Source: Balanoglossus misakiensis
Taxonomy: Eukaryota; Hemichordata
DNA length: 64,000 nucleotides
Assembly: GCA_040954595.2 (NCBI GenBank)
Contig: CM082585.2
Span: 5,642,001 to 5,706,000, forward strand
Direction of reading: 5' to 3'
The position numbers and the translations under genes are program-made. The notes beneath the pieces are model-generated. The model saw only the letters and a program-made list of their open reading frames with translations. It was not told where the DNA came from and ran no database searches. This document shows, in pieces, positions 36,598 to 49,987 of this stretch. Numbering within the stretch: position 1 is the stretch's first letter; every line of letters starts with the position of its first letter.

Positions 36598-36658
36598 GAA
36601 ATAATGACAGATTTCAAGACACCGATTCGTTCGACTTGAAATCTCGATGATATATTTT
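36598..36658 (+). promoter_or_regulatory. SECIS element candidate in deiodinase-like 3' UTR
   Basis: ATGAC at 36604-36608 and CGAT at 36645-36648 form the UGAN/NGAN quartet with tandem G-A pairs. Above it AGATTTCAAG (36609-36618) pairs perfectly with CTTGAAATCT (36635-36644). The 16-base apical loop has ACACC on its 5' side and a possible three-pair mini-stem. Below, AAGAAA can pair with TTTTCTT. The usual apical AA is not at the standard place; the CC may substitute, as in some known SECIS. Confidence 0.75.
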
Positions 36659-36807
36659 CTTATCGTTCTCATGACTTCTGTAGATGTATACCCCTCGCAC
36701 GTCTTTGTTTAATGTCACGATTTGTCAATTCTATGCATATTAAACCTTATACACATTGTGAATGGCGTCTGAAATAAATTCAGTCGGTTGAGGGGCATGT
36801 AGACTGA

Positions 36808-36900
36808 AAGATTCGGTCCTGTGCGGGCACTCCAGCTCGCCGCCTGAGACCATTTCTAGACTCACCCGGAGCACCCACAAACAACTGAATCTTTCAGTCT
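36808..36900. mobile_element. Small inverted-repeat element
   Basis: AGACTGAAAGATTCGGT and ACTGAATCTTTCAGTCT are inverted repeats, about 93 bases outer to outer, with one mismatch. Confidence 0.55.
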
Positions 36901-37084
36901 AAGGGGCCAATTGATTACATATCAAACTAAAATATGACGTTTAATTTGGAGCTTTTCGATTAGTTTTCTCCATGTAATTCCAATCATGTTTTGATTTCTC
37001 ATGATACTTAGTAAAATTACGCCCTCTGTGCTGAAAGTCTGTAATAATTAATATTCCGTCGATGCCTGAGGGCGCGGGAGTTCT

Positions 37085-37178
37085 TAGTCTGGTCCCCTGC
37101 CCCATTCCCACCGCTGGCTGCGCTATGCCACTTAAAGTAGCGCAGCCAGCGGCGGGAATGGGGCAGGGGACCAGACTG
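37085..37178. mobile_element. Long-armed hairpin element with 9-bp target-site duplication
   Basis: The 40-base arms 37086-37125 and 37138-37177 are inverted repeats with a single mismatch, around a 12-base loop. GGGAGTTCT occurs directly outside both ends (37076-37084 and 37179-37187). A 9-bp duplication is typical of Mutator-like insertions. The near-identity of the arms suggests a young insertion. Confidence 0.85.
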
Positions 37179-38278
37179 GGGAGTTCTGAGCGAGAAAGAT
37201 GTTTTTGTTTATTTCTGCATAATTTAGTTTGGTTACAATATTTCCATGTTTCAAGGAACGTTTTTTTTGCTCTTTTTATTATTTTTCGTCCGACTGACCC
37301 ACCTTGCCAAGTTTTTAAGATAAGACTTCCATTTTTTTCGGATATCTCATATAGGGGTTTGACATGTCCGCTAGATCTGGATATTTAGATGTTCATGTAT
37401 TATACTTTACAGTAACTAGGTCATGCATAGCGCTGTGACCAGGCAACCCTCAAGGCAACCCTGCAGTGACATGATAACATTCCTGCTGAGATGGCCTTCT
37501 GTGGTAAATTTGTCATTTCAAGAGACCCCCCTATGATCAAATATTGACGAAGATGCACCGCTGCCATGATGGGTAAACCGATACGGCGTTGTCGTTTATA
37601 TCAGAAGGGTACCTGTCTAGGCCTACGGAAATATCATTAGCCGTGTCTGTCAAGTCGTTTCAATGGTGGTTTCATGAAAATCAATAAAATGGTTGGCCCG
37701 CTTAAAATAAACTAATCAACAAATAGTTGAGATTTGCTATTTGATATTACCACACAGACATATAAATTTGAAGATGACTGGCATTTATTAATCTCATTGA
37801 AACGTCTAACACTTGCTATATTGCAGTTGACGTGTTAATGCTGGCGGAAGTGACGCCATTTTGTGTCCATACTTTTACTAATTACGCGCCGTGTTCTATG
37901 TATTGATTTTACATGCGATGGATCCATGTCACTATATAATTATGAAAATAATAAACAACATTGTACAAAAAATAAATGGAGTACTACTACATGTACATCA
38001 CTATTCATCTAACCGCGAAAGATTTCTCCGATCGACCACATCGACCATGATGTACCTGTGGTAGCGCTATGATCTCACTGACAACCTACACATTTCCCTC
38101 GCTGGGGTCATGGCGCATGCTCTTTCTCTCTGTCAAACTAGTACTACACGAACATTGCAAGAGCACAGATACTATTCCTACAATTGCACATATTAAAAAA
38201 ATCTTCTACGTCCTTTTTTTATTCTGCAATTTGAATTTGAGTAGTCCATAGATGATGTTATTCTGGAATTTGGTTCTT

Positions 38279-39034
38279 CTAGTCCTCGTCGCTGTCGTCA
38301 GGGATGTTTCTCATGCCTGCACAGTCCAATTTCCTTTCTTTTACACTTTCTACTCCTATCCAACTGGAATTAAAAAAGAAAAACAGAATTTACTAATTTA
38401 ATGACTATACATATATGAAAATATAATGTACTTCTTGGTTCTTTGACTATCATCAGATTGGTTACTTTAGAAATAGTATCATGGCATTCACAGTTTTAAA
38501 TATTTGTAATGAGCATGCGCATATACATCAAAATTTTACCGCGCTTGCGCATTAAGCTAACATGCGCAAGAAAACACAAACACGTCAAGCCACGCATGCA
38601 TTTGCGACAACTTTCTCACAACCAGTACGTACTCGTTGCACGGGAACCAAAACATGGGACCGCCACTTGGGGTTTTGACAACCACGTGTTCTACAAGCCA
38701 GTCGTCACCTGCAGAAGAAAAACACACAACAGAAACTCTTTTCATCTACGTTCATGGTCTGAAATCGTAAGTAACAATGGAATGGTCGTATACTGTTATC
38801 CTGTTTCGAATAAAAAACAGTTACGTTATAGTAGATACAAAAATCGTGGCACAAATACTGGGCTGCAAAATGTTGAATTTCACCAACTTTTTTTCTTCCC
38901 GTCATGCCCTATGATGACATGTGATAGTTTCCCGAGATTAACAGCGACAAGAGAAAATGGATCACTCTGTTGAAGAAAGAACACATAATTATTGAATTAG
39001 TGGTTGTGTCAGCAATTTGATCTTTTGTAAATAC

Positions 39035-39129
<95 letters not shown>

Positions 39130-42100
39130 CATACATACATACATACATACATACATACATACAGTGACATATAGGCAGTGGCATAGGTGTTCAATATTTT
39201 ATGACATGACGTCATACCTTTCCCTTTCTAAATTTATCAAGTCGTCGTCCAAGGTACACATTTCCGGTCAGATATCTTTTTCCGGTGTCGCCCCGTTCAC
39301 CAAAAACCCTGATCCAGACATTGGCATCGGTACCAGCATTTCTTTCCTTGCCAGTTTTTGTCACAACTTCGTATTTGATGTCTGGGAGTGGACAGAAATT
39401 CAATTCATAGAATGTTCATATATGTTGGCATGACATTATCGTGCAGAAAATATCAAAAACTAAAGCTACAAGCTAATCTACCCATAGTCCCCTTTGGTAC
39501 CTACTTGATAGTCCTGATTCGATTGAGGGCGCTTCTTGGACGATGACTTTGTTCCCTTTCTTGTTTGACAGCCACGCGTTCAACGGGAAGGTGAGTGAAA
39601 AGTCCTGCCTCTCCAAAATCACCTACATCATAAAAGAACAAAATGCATAAAAACAATACTGCGAAATTCCCAAGCGAAAACGTACTTCGCACACTTACCA
39701 CTGGTTACCCGTGACGTCATTAAAACAGTTTTTTCATTCCATTCCATTCCAAGCAAAGTTCAAAGGGTTAATATATTTATTTCGTTTGAATACCAGAACA
39801 ATGATACACATTATACGATGTTCTGGAGTGAATGAAGTCGGACAGCAATGTCACGACATTTACTTCTGACGCTAAGTAGCATTTCGGTTCGTTTGCACGA
39901 ATATTAATATTTACCGCCCGTACATGTTTCATCCACTACTTAGGGTAGTGGTAGGGTAAATACCCATTGGGGAAAATGTCCCAGGGGGTAGGAGTCCTAG
40001 AACTATTCTATCATGATGTTCCATCGCTATCATTCATCTTAGCTTTTTTTGTTTGAAGCGTCACTCACCTTTTCAACGTACCAATCAGCCTTCTTTCCGC
40101 TGTTGTCGTGGCTTAATCTTATTTTATACGGCTTGCCGATCTCTTTTGGTATTTTCAGCTGAGGAAAGGGAAGTCACAATGTCGAATGTTAGGGTTAAAA
40201 TCAAGACATCGTCGTAAGCTTAAAAACACAGCCTTTACTGGTGATTTTGTTCATAGAAATGACCCTTTCACTATTTATTTTGCAAGATCTAATAGAAGAG
40301 ATGGACGGTTCCGGATGTAATGTAATTTTTTGTCATTTAATTGATAGGCAGAAAATGTTTGTGCAGACGACACGATCATATCTGCATCGCTCTCGTTACT
40401 AGACGGTCCAAGCGAAGTAAACACATCTTGGTTGACAGGGCAGCCATTTTGTACAAATAACCAGTAAAGCTTCAATTTATTCAAAACAGTGCAGTTACAT
40501 CACGCATCGTTTACAACAGTGCTTGTCGGATGCATTTCGGGAACGTCTGCTTTTGACCTATAAAAAGTAACCAAAATTGGGCCAATATCCTGTCAGGTCG
40601 TTCTGTCCAGATATGACGTCAACTGTGCCCTCAACCACCTGTTGCACCTGTTGCAACATGTACGAATGAGTGCCTAATCGATGTTCGTGTCTGCATATGT
40701 GAAGGGTCATGTAAGTGCATGCCAATCGCACTTAGTGTTGAGTATGCGAAGTCTCGCCTCGCCAAGTATCTTCGCAGACTATGGGCAAAAAATGTAGTAT
40801 GAACAAAATGTTGCTTCCCGCCAAAACGGGCCTGTCGTGTGTGGGTTGACACAACATGGCCGTAGAGGACATGCAAATTCGGCAAACACTAAACGAGAAA
40901 GAGAAATATGAAGGACCTGCTTAATACTAGGGAGACATTTCGACTTACCCCGAATTCAGACGTGCCACCGGGCTCAAAATAACCGCCGTTGGGATCCCCC
41001 AATTTTATGCTGCCTGTACTTCCCTTTTCACCGTAGATTGACAGCGTAACTTGCGCGTTTGTACCACAGTCTGGCCCCTGGTTTCCGGTAGTGATCCGGA
41101 TCTTGGCCGTCGTGTCGTCGAGCGCTGCACATAAAAAGAAAAACAACCTTGTATTTCAAGTAGCTAAATCCGTCATTTTGGTCAATGTTGTTTGATGTAA
41201 AAAAGTTGCTTTTTTTTTACAGAATACAATATCTTGTTTCCATTTACGTTTAAAAGCGCTTTGTTATTACATGTACATGACTTTTTTTGTATATGTACTC
41301 TGCTTTTAGATCATGCATACTATACCTTAAACATACATGTACTTTAATGATATAATTAATGTAAATACTAGAAAGAATGCCTTCGATTTTAAAGTTTATG
41401 CATATAACCGTGAAGCTGTTGAGATGAGAGAAAATTCGCGTTCTCCGGTATAAGCAGAACAACACAAGGGGGGGGGGATGCCAGAAGATACTAGTAGATG
41501 CGGCAAAGTTCAGATGTAGGGAACACTGCATATGGGCTTTGTTAATACGTGCCCCGACATGCCACACCAGGTATCTGTTATATTTACACAGATACCACTC
41601 AGTTACATGGCCTCATCTGAGGTCATCACCTTTGTGAAGTCAAAGATTTGTCACGTCCAAAACGTATAAAAATTTACAAAATATCAAACGGGAGGCCTCC
41701 TCTGTTTCACGTTCTATGTCAATTTATTCACAAATGAGGCAAAAATAATTCATTGTTAAATCTCAAGTATTTTTTTGGATGAGTTATTCCACCCAAACAG
41801 GTTTCTGGTGATCATGTCTACAACATATATGCGGGCAATCTTCTGTTAATATTTGTCGTAGAGGGCGACCAATATATAACCCAGTCATCAGTTGACATCA
41901 TATTTACAGCTGCAAATCTAAATATAGATAATTTGAACTTTTAAATAAATAAAATACAAGGCATCTGCCTTCCTAAAAATATATCCCTGACCTTGTTTGT
42001 TAACAGAATCACAAGCTTGTGTACGGAACAAATTTCTTGAGAGCTACGAAAACCATTAATGATGATGTAAAATTATAAGCGCGTTGCCAATGCTCAAAAT

Positions 42101-42688
42101 ATTCATCCGCATAACTTTGCCAGGAATGTTTAAACACCTAATCCCTGTTTTGTCCAGACACGACAATAATTTGTTCCTCCCTTGCCTTGAGCTCATCATA
42201 TCAGATTGATGAATTTGTTGAATCTTCGTTGATTATTAATTGATAAGTTCGGTCAGTTGTTGGAGACAGACAGTGCCACCCAACACAGCAAACAAAAGAA
42301 CATCTGGTTTAGGCATCCATTGGTGTTCAATTTTTAAACTTCTGGTTAGCTTTTCAGAGCGTATTAATCGCCACAGTGCGCAGCCGTCATGCTGAGACTC
42401 GTGTCTTAACATTTGGATCCGTAGCCAGAGAATTGTGGAATTTGAACTGTATATTTCACCAAAATGAAAAATGATTTCAAAGTGATGAACTGGTCGATTG
42501 AAATGTCTGGCAGGTTCGGAGGGAGGGGGAGGGTACTCACGCATTTGTTGGGGAGGCATTTGCCCCTGGGACGCCATCATCATGTAGCTCATCTGAGGAT
42601 TGATCTGGCCGGGTTGGAACCCCGGGGGCATCTGCCCTCCCGGGTAAGGGGGGTACCCTCCGCCGGCAGCTCCTCCTGGGTACGACAT
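38279..42688 (-). CDS. Short PLAT-domain protein A (two PLAT domains, Pro/Gly-rich N terminus)
   Basis: Eight exons join in frame into 311 residues: 42541-42688, 40949-41124, 40069-40158, 39505-39622, 39218-39381, 38888-38966, 38633-38708, 38279-38363. Residues 1-50 are rich in Gly, Pro, Met and Gln, like N-terminal arms of ALG-2/annexin-type proteins. PLAT 1 covers about 52-160 ([25 protein letters not shown]) and PLAT 2 about 180-285 ([32 protein letters not shown]). PLAT beta-sandwiches bind lipids and proteins at membranes and are repeated in LOXHD1 and present in polycystins and lipoxygenases. The tail ends DDSDED. No signal peptide or membrane segment is seen. It is the first of three tandem paralogues on this strand. 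The molecular role is unknown. Confidence 0.88.
39034..39162. repeat. (GATA)n-(CATA)n compound microsatellite
   Basis: A long GATA run passes into ATAC/CATA units. It lies in the intron between PLAT A exons 38888-38966 and 39218-39381. Confidence 0.97.
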
Positions 42689-44559
42689 CTTGGAAGTATC
42701 ACACAAACAAAAAACCCAGCAAAAATCACCGCTTGTAGTGAAGTTCACAATCGGTCCCGGATGTTTTAGACTTGATGACTGGAATCAGTGGTTGCCAGCC
42801 GCGATGACTCGATATTCTCGCGTGATCTCGTCTTGTATCGGCGGTCACACTCATACCTGTGACATTTCAATTAGATGCAAATTTATTTTGCTATACGTGT
42901 CATATGAACAAAAACAGATTCATCATCTAAAAATGACAAAAATTCATGTGTTTTGTGTGTGCCCGTTCTTCTATAGAAACGTATTAAAAGCATATATCAT
43001 TAAAATCAAAAGATTACAATGTAAGTACTTTTAATTTAAATTTAGAAGTCTTGTTAGCCAAATCAGGCAAACAAAAGGCTAGGTTACAGAAGACTCTTGT
43101 TTGGGATTTGCAAAAAATATGGATATATTGCATTGTTAGGAAATATGCAGTCAGCGTCAGCTTTTAACATCAACCGGTGAGCCGCTAACCGTATGTAAGT
43201 TTCACCTTGGACAGCATCAGTCTAATCTAAAAGTAGGCATCACCAAGTAAGTAATTTCAATCGACTTTGATGGAAGATATGTTCGTTTTAATTCACGAGT
43301 ACACACATTTTCCAATCAGAGTAACACGGGAGTAATCCACCAGGTTGACCGCATATAGCTCTCGAATTGAAAACAGCGGTGATGTTGAGCTGTTCCGAAT
43401 CACTGAGCTATGGTCACCTAAACTGATGACTAGATTTGGCATCCGATGTCTGGTCGACCTCACAGAGGTCGCGTGAGGTCGTCGGTGCGCGTATCAATGC
43501 AAAAATGGTACCAGTATCTCTGACGCAGATAGACTGCTGATAAGGGTCGAGTTGAAATTTGAGCATGTGTAGTAGATGTACCATCGAACTGGAACAATTA
43601 AAAGCAGTTTTAGCATCCGTGACGTTAATATATTAATATAATAGTTCCCATCATGATCAAAGTAGAGCCTGAGTCGACCTTTGTTCCAATTTAAGCCATA
43701 AAATGCTTTAATTCAAGCTGGTCAAAGTTGGAATTGCCAAGTGCGTCCGCGTGTGATATACCCAAATACCACGATAGGGTGAAGGTTCATAAGTTTCTTT
43801 CTAGTAACCGAGCACGGTGAATATTCATCAGTCAGTCAGTCAGTCAGTCAGTCAGTCAGTCAGTCAGTCACTCACTCACTCACTCACTCGTTCAACCAGT
43901 CAGCAATTAACTGCAAAATAGCGAAACTCCTTTTTATCATATCACGATACTTTTATTGTCACAATATCTGCATTCTGTCATAAATTTTAAAATCAACACC
44001 ATCACTGTACAATTAACTCTCTTTATTTCAGAGAAAACCAAAAACTGCACGCTGCAAGCTGGTGAAAGAAAAAAAAATACACAAACCGAAAATATGATGG
44101 AATGTAAGGTATGAAGCCGTTTGTAGCCATTCTTTATATATCGAAAAATGATTTATACCAATGTTCCACTTTGTTGAGAGGTCCTGTTCGGGTGTCATTG
44201 CTTAATGGTATCATGATACTTCCTGAAAATGAATTTTTCAAGAATGTTCAACTGACCCACTAACCCCCCCCCCCCCCAAATACAACATAACATAACATAA
44301 CGAAAATGTCTAAGTCTGCGATAGGCGTTGGTTGTCAATCATACCGGTGTAAAATAATGCACAATTGTCCGTGTAAAAAATGTGCTGGATTGCAGATCAG
44401 GAATTTTCCAAACGTCCCTCTGTTTAACAAGAGACATAACATTCCACGTTTTAAGAAGTTTCTGAAGGTTGATCCAAAATTTTCACAAAGTTCTGCATGC
44501 TGTCAAGGGTATAAGAGTTTTAGCTGTCCGTGATTGGCCAAAGGCGAGACAAGCACAGT
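42689..44559. other. Region between PLAT genes A and B
   Basis: It contains a CAGT/CACT microsatellite (43828-43889) and otherwise no recognised gene. A 75-residue frame at 44306-44533 with several Cys/Lys is not recognised. The sequence before 42689 probably holds the PLAT A promoter. Confidence 0.45.
43828..43889. repeat. (CAGT)n-(CACT)n microsatellite
   Basis: Tandem CAGT units are followed by CACT units. Confidence 0.95.
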
Positions 44560-47500
44560 TTATGCGTCGTCATCATCATCGTCGACATCGTTATCATCAT
44601 CATCGCTGTCGTCGAAAATACCAGTTCTCGTTAGTTCTCGTGCCGTGACTCCGTCGCCCCTGTCCTTGCACAGCCATCTGGATAATATATGACATTAAAA
44701 TATTAGTGATGAAATATTAGATAATCATGGAATTTTCATTTTCCATGGCATGGTAGTAGACGTAGACGTTTGAATATAGGGCGATTTTCTATCATTTTGA
44801 TTGAAAATTGTTGGTCTTCATTTAGATTGCGTTTCTATAGAAGACGACACAAAATGGCGGGCAAACGTATGACGATATCGTTATTTAAATCTTCCGTATA
44901 AAGGTATAGTATGCACCTTCAAAATCAACGTCTTAAACTGTTTCTCATATATTCTAAATATACATTGGATTTTTCTCTCTGATTTTAGACGAAAGATTGG
45001 GGTCACCGTTCAAAATTGTGAACGAAAGAGCCAAATCGTCTCAAATTTGATATTCAAAATGGCCGCAGGTTTACTCACGTGTCTGCCGCGAAGAAATACG
45101 ACGGCCCGCCGACTGTCTTCACTATAATATGTTGTAAATACCATCCGTCCTCTGTAAGTTGAAAACAAGTGACAAACAGGAAATCTCTCAGTTATATTCG
45201 TTGATCGTAGAATAAAAAATGTATTGTTTACAATCACCACGACCGAGACTTTGCATGCTGTTCACATTTAGGCAACAGAGACAAATTCGCAAGGAACGGA
45301 ATATCGTGTAACAGGTGTCTATCGGTTGACACGTCTGACATTTGTCATTCAAAGTTGTACTAGGTACTTAAAATATTAACGAATAAGCAAACATGGTTTT
45401 GAATGTGCATGGGTTCACCTACTTCTTGTTTCTCCGTCGTGGGTGCACTCAATTTTTGTGATTGGACCGAGATCAACCGCATCCATGAAGAACCTCGCTG
45501 TCTAAAAAGCGAAAGGTGAAAAATATTTCAATTTTAAAAATTATTCGAAATCTTTGTGGCATTGTGCGACTGTAATTACTAAAGGAGAGTGTCCTATCAG
45601 ACATCTGCAATTATGAATCGATTCGCTAAACTGGCTCTTACCCTGCCCTTCTTGAACTCGTCTTTCCTGTCGTCGAGGAAATTGTGTTTACCCATAATTC
45701 TGAAACCGGTGTCACTTTTCTCTCCGGTCAGCATAATTTTTACTGTCGCTTTAGTTCCGCTACCTCTCTCTCTTCCGGTCTTTATGTGTATTTCATATCT
45801 CTTGACTGAAAAAAATACAAGATATCCTAGTTTAAATAGACTTAATAATCGTGCAATCATCCAGACTAAAATAGTGGCCGAAATACTCGAATGTATGGGC
45901 TCATGGTAGAAATTTTGCACCGGAAATAAACTATCGGGTGTGCAATCTCGAAAACAAAATGGCTGACAAGCACTTCCGGTTGTAGGTAGATACAGTACTT
46001 ACCGGGCAATGGGTCTTCTCCGGGTCTCATGCATGGCAATTCCCTGGCGAATTGTTTATCATCTTCAGTTGGTGACAGAAAACGCTCACATTTGAAGAGC
46101 ATCATTCCCGTCATGTTAAACATTGTAATCTGAAAGGAAACAGTGACAGTTTTTATGGATTCAGAGATTCTAAATTCTATCTTTTGGACTTCTCCTTCCT
46201 CTTAGACTTCAAGGATACACGACAGTTACTGTCCATATGCACATAGAACCGAGAACGAATAAAATATGGTTAAATGAATAGTATTAAAATTGCTTACTTG
46301 ATTTAACTTCCAATTGTTACTTCCCCCACTGTTGTCGTGAGAAACTCTCATTTTATAGATCTTTCCCACATCTTTTGGCAGTTTAACCTGAAATAATGTA
46401 AAAAAAAGAATAATCCAAGGGAAATGAGATCGATTGTATTGGGACAGCAGTGGTGTACCAGTGCATGACAAAATGACATGTTCGAGTTAGTGTAATTTTT
46501 ATTAAAAGATTTCCTGTTGACACATTGCAGGTCACGAATGTTGGTGAACACAAAACATAGACAATTTTCTCAGTGAACTCCAGTCTGACGTGATCAGAAG
46601 TGCATGGCGGTCCACTCACAGCAAAATCCGACGTTGTTCCGGCCTGGAAAAAGTTCCCGTCGGGCGACCCCAGCTCGATGTCGCCCGTGTTGCCTTCGTC
46701 CCCGTAGATGTCGATGAAAACGCGGCAATTCGTACCGCTCTCCCCGGTCGTGACGCTGACCTTCCACAGCAAGCCTTCAGCTTCTACAATAAAATGTGAG
46801 TACAATGTACTTGTCAGTACAAGGGGCTTTGTTTCCTCCATGTCTGTATTATTGACTCTTGATAGTATTGTTGTCATAATAGTGGACAGCATGTGGCGCC
46901 TTGTGAACCCTGCTTGAGTAATAACCTTTGTAAATTAAAGTTTTACGAAGAATTATTCCTTATTTCTGTTCCTGTGACCTATTTTGTAGGCCAAAGGTGA
47001 GTTGACTGACAGGGTCAGTTGGTGGCAATAGTTGACCAGTCGATTTGATCGAAAATCGACCATCACGAGTTATATATAGTTTCCAATTGCCCTTGGCAAA
47101 GACTAACATGACTGTATCAGAAAGAATGCACCTTAACCGCACAGGTGTCGCTGGCCTGTATGTCCCACTGGCTTCGGTGAATAAACAATGGTATTGATAT
47201 TCTGCAGTTATGCCAATAATTCATTGGCGATAACCTACAGACATGACAGTCGCAAGTATAATTACATGATGCTTTAGTGTTGCCGGGTCTGTATTTAAAA
47301 ACATGTGTGCAAAGTTCAGGAGGCCATTCCGAACGACTCGTTGTATCGAACCATTTTTCACCCGGCAAACTCATCTCGTCCAATATCGTAAATTCGCATG
47401 GGAGAGTTATATTCCATGCGGCGAATGAACACACGCACGACAAGCGGTGAGGTGGTTCATTCACAACGTTACGGCGCGGGACGGTGAGGTGGCGTTATGA

Positions 47501-47675
47501 GGGGCGACAAGATAACGGACCCGGGACAAAAAAAAAACGCGGCTCGACAACTCCCGTACCCTAAACTAGGCAAAGACGCTATAAACCTTTATCATTATTA
47601 TCCACACTCAAAAGGACCATACTTACGCATGTTCATAAACTGAGCACGCGCAGCAAACAGCAGCGGGGCCGCCAT
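44560..47675 (-). CDS. Short PLAT-domain protein B (two PLAT domains, long acidic tail)
   Basis: Eight exons join in frame into 287 residues: 47627-47675, 46620-46783, 46298-46387, 46003-46129, 45642-45805, 45423-45501, 45079-45151, 44560-44677. The first exon gives only MAAPLLFAARAQFMNM plus a split codon. PLAT 1 (about 18-125) has SGTNCRVFIDIYGDEGNTG and SHDNSGG. PLAT 2 (about 144-250) has SGTKATVKIMLTGEKSDTG and THDGETR. The C terminus is a run of Asp (about 12 of the last 18 residues). Exon count and intron phases match PLAT gene A exactly, so the genes are duplicates. An X-box-like site lies at 48139-48153, about 460 bases before the start. The start codon rests on the conserved phase-1 first exon and is the least certain part. 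Confidence 0.86.
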
Positions 47676-49987
47676 CTCGGTATCCGGGTGCCAGAATCTT
47701 CACAGGACGGCGCGGCGCGGTTATCCCCTGAGCTATATGCAGGGTGGGCATATACAAAATGCGGGGAATGACGGGATGGGGGCCAGGCTTGCACTGCCGA
47801 GTACCGACCGCTCAGCAGATCTAACACCCGGCTGATACTTTGACCTGGCTTCCGTGCCGCTCCGAGATAAGAGACCCAGACCCGAATTCCTAGTTTTCTA
47901 AGGGACTTACCAATTGGGCCATCTGACAGCCGCTGATGTCACTCAGTGATCTCGTGGATGAGCAGAGCAAATACTAGTTCCCCTCCCACGGCACAAACTA
48001 TACATACACTATGCACACACACACATATTCACCACGCAAAAATATAAAGTCAATAATATTTATCAACGCCGAATAAATAGAAGCCTAAAAATATTTCAGC
48101 TGGGGCGCTCGAAGTGCCGCTAATGACGGACTCCCGCTGTTGCCATGGTGAACAAGAAGTGATGTATAGTGGAACAAACTACATAATATACATGCATTAT
48201 TCACTTAAAATATCAAAGGAACATCCATTTTCAAATATTTAAGCGTACTGGTTCATGTAAGTCACGCTTATCAGGCCAAAGTACAATGATCTCATCGCCA
48301 CAAACCCATTGTCGCGCAAATATTTCAACGACTGTCTGAAAACTATTTAATACCGGTTCCTTTCTGAACTAATTTGTTAAAACGATCACACTACACTAAT
48401 TGTTTTTTAAGAATCGCTTCCCGAATTCCATGGCCGGATTATTTTTGAACATCTCCATGTCACATATTTTGTCGTGTCGTCAGTATTCGCCATCTTTAAA
48501 TGTAATTTCTTCGTCAACAGCATTTCTACTAATCTCAACATGTGTGCCTATAGTCACGTACGAATCGGATCGAGTACATTGTTTATAGCACATAAATCTG
48601 TTCACAGCCGATCATTTATGAGGTGTGATCAGTTAAATTATGAATATTACATGTACTTTTCTATTTAACCATGTCACACAGGGCATTTATAAATCCATCA
48701 TCACATAAATCTGGACTCGCAGAATATCACAGTCGCATTACGTCATCGTTTCAGGTGTCGTTCAGGCGGGCCCTACACTCATAAATACTCACCAGTCCCT
48801 AAACTTCACTATGGCAACTGTTTAAGCAAATTTTGTTCATTTGAATAATTATTAATGGCCGACAGTTTTGCTTTATATATGTTTTAATTGCATATTGAAC
48901 GGCATTTCAAAAACATCGACAGAAATGTGCTGAGATCACTATAAAATATCATCATGAAAAATATTAGATTTTCATCAAAGATAATGATTTTAACTTTAAT
49001 TTTAACTTTATTTAATTTTAATTTAATTTACATAATTTCGTTTAATTTACCTGTCAGTGAACGCCTTCATCATCTCAGGTACATGTATAGTGGTATTGGA
49101 TCTTTCACCATTATGTGCATGGGTACCCTCGTCCTCCTGTGGCAAAATGCCGGGCACGAGAAAAATGACACGTCTGGGCGGCGAATCGCCCCATTCAAAA
49201 TATGTGCCAAAATCACAGTACGTGTGGATTTGAGTATACACGCCGAGGTAGCTAGGTCAACTGCCGTCACGTGACAGGCAGGTCTGGCACCGACCCATAT
49301 ACATATGCCAGCCAAAGGTCATGGATGTGTATTTTTCATGTTACTTCCCACGGTCCGTTTGTTTTTTTGCTTCAGCGACTGATAAATCTAAAATTTATGT
49401 CATAAATAGATTTATTGAGAAGAAGTTCATGAGGAAATCAACAGAGAACAAACGAACAGAAGCGAACGAAGAAAAGTATTAGTATCGGTTGGTTACCCAG
49501 ACTCCTCTAGCTGCTTCTTCCGTTGCCCTCCAGAAAGAGGGTCCGGGGAAATACTATAGAAAAATATCCGGACAAAGATGGCCGGCATGTAGGCCTAGTG
49601 GTGAATAACAAAATATTTACACAAAAAAGCTAATTTTGATATATTTCATTTGATTTTATTCAGATTGTTTACTTTATAGATAATCATATTATGCCACGTA
49701 TAAATGAAGCTTAGCTAACTACTAGTATTGATAGATACGAGTATTGGTTGTTGGCTTTTCCGGAAAGAACTGTTCGTATAAGCGAATCAGCGAGGGTGCA
49801 TTATCTATGAACTAGTACTTAATACAGACGCCGTTTTACTAAGACAGTTTGCTGTTTTGAGAGACTGATATGTCAAGGGGCGCTTTTCACATTATTTGAA
49901 CGGATTTATTGAAGAATTAACGACTGTTGTTGAGATACTACTCCTGTTGCTATGCCCAGCAAGCCGCCATCTTGTCGACGTCACTTG
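47676..49987. other. Region between PLAT genes B and C
   Basis: AT-rich DNA without a recognised gene. It holds an X-box-like motif at 48139-48153 and a run of short AATTTTAACTTTA-type words near 48980-49040. Confidence 0.45.
48139..48153. promoter_or_regulatory. X-box-like site upstream of PLAT gene B
   Basis: GTTGCCATGGTGAAC resembles an RFX X-box with one extra base in the second half-site. Confidence 0.35.

Larger units (their letters stand above)
36493..38278. other. Region between deiodinase-like and PLAT gene A
   Basis: It holds the deiodinase 3' UTR, two fold-back elements (36808-36900 and 37085-37178) and AT-rich DNA. No further gene is seen. AATAAA on the minus strand at 38218-38223 probably ends PLAT gene A. 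Confidence 0.5.

Noticed and set aside
47117-47464. 115-residue Cys-rich minus-strand frame in PLAT B intron 1
   Set aside because: No recognised domain, no signal peptide and no splice context; kept out as unsupported.
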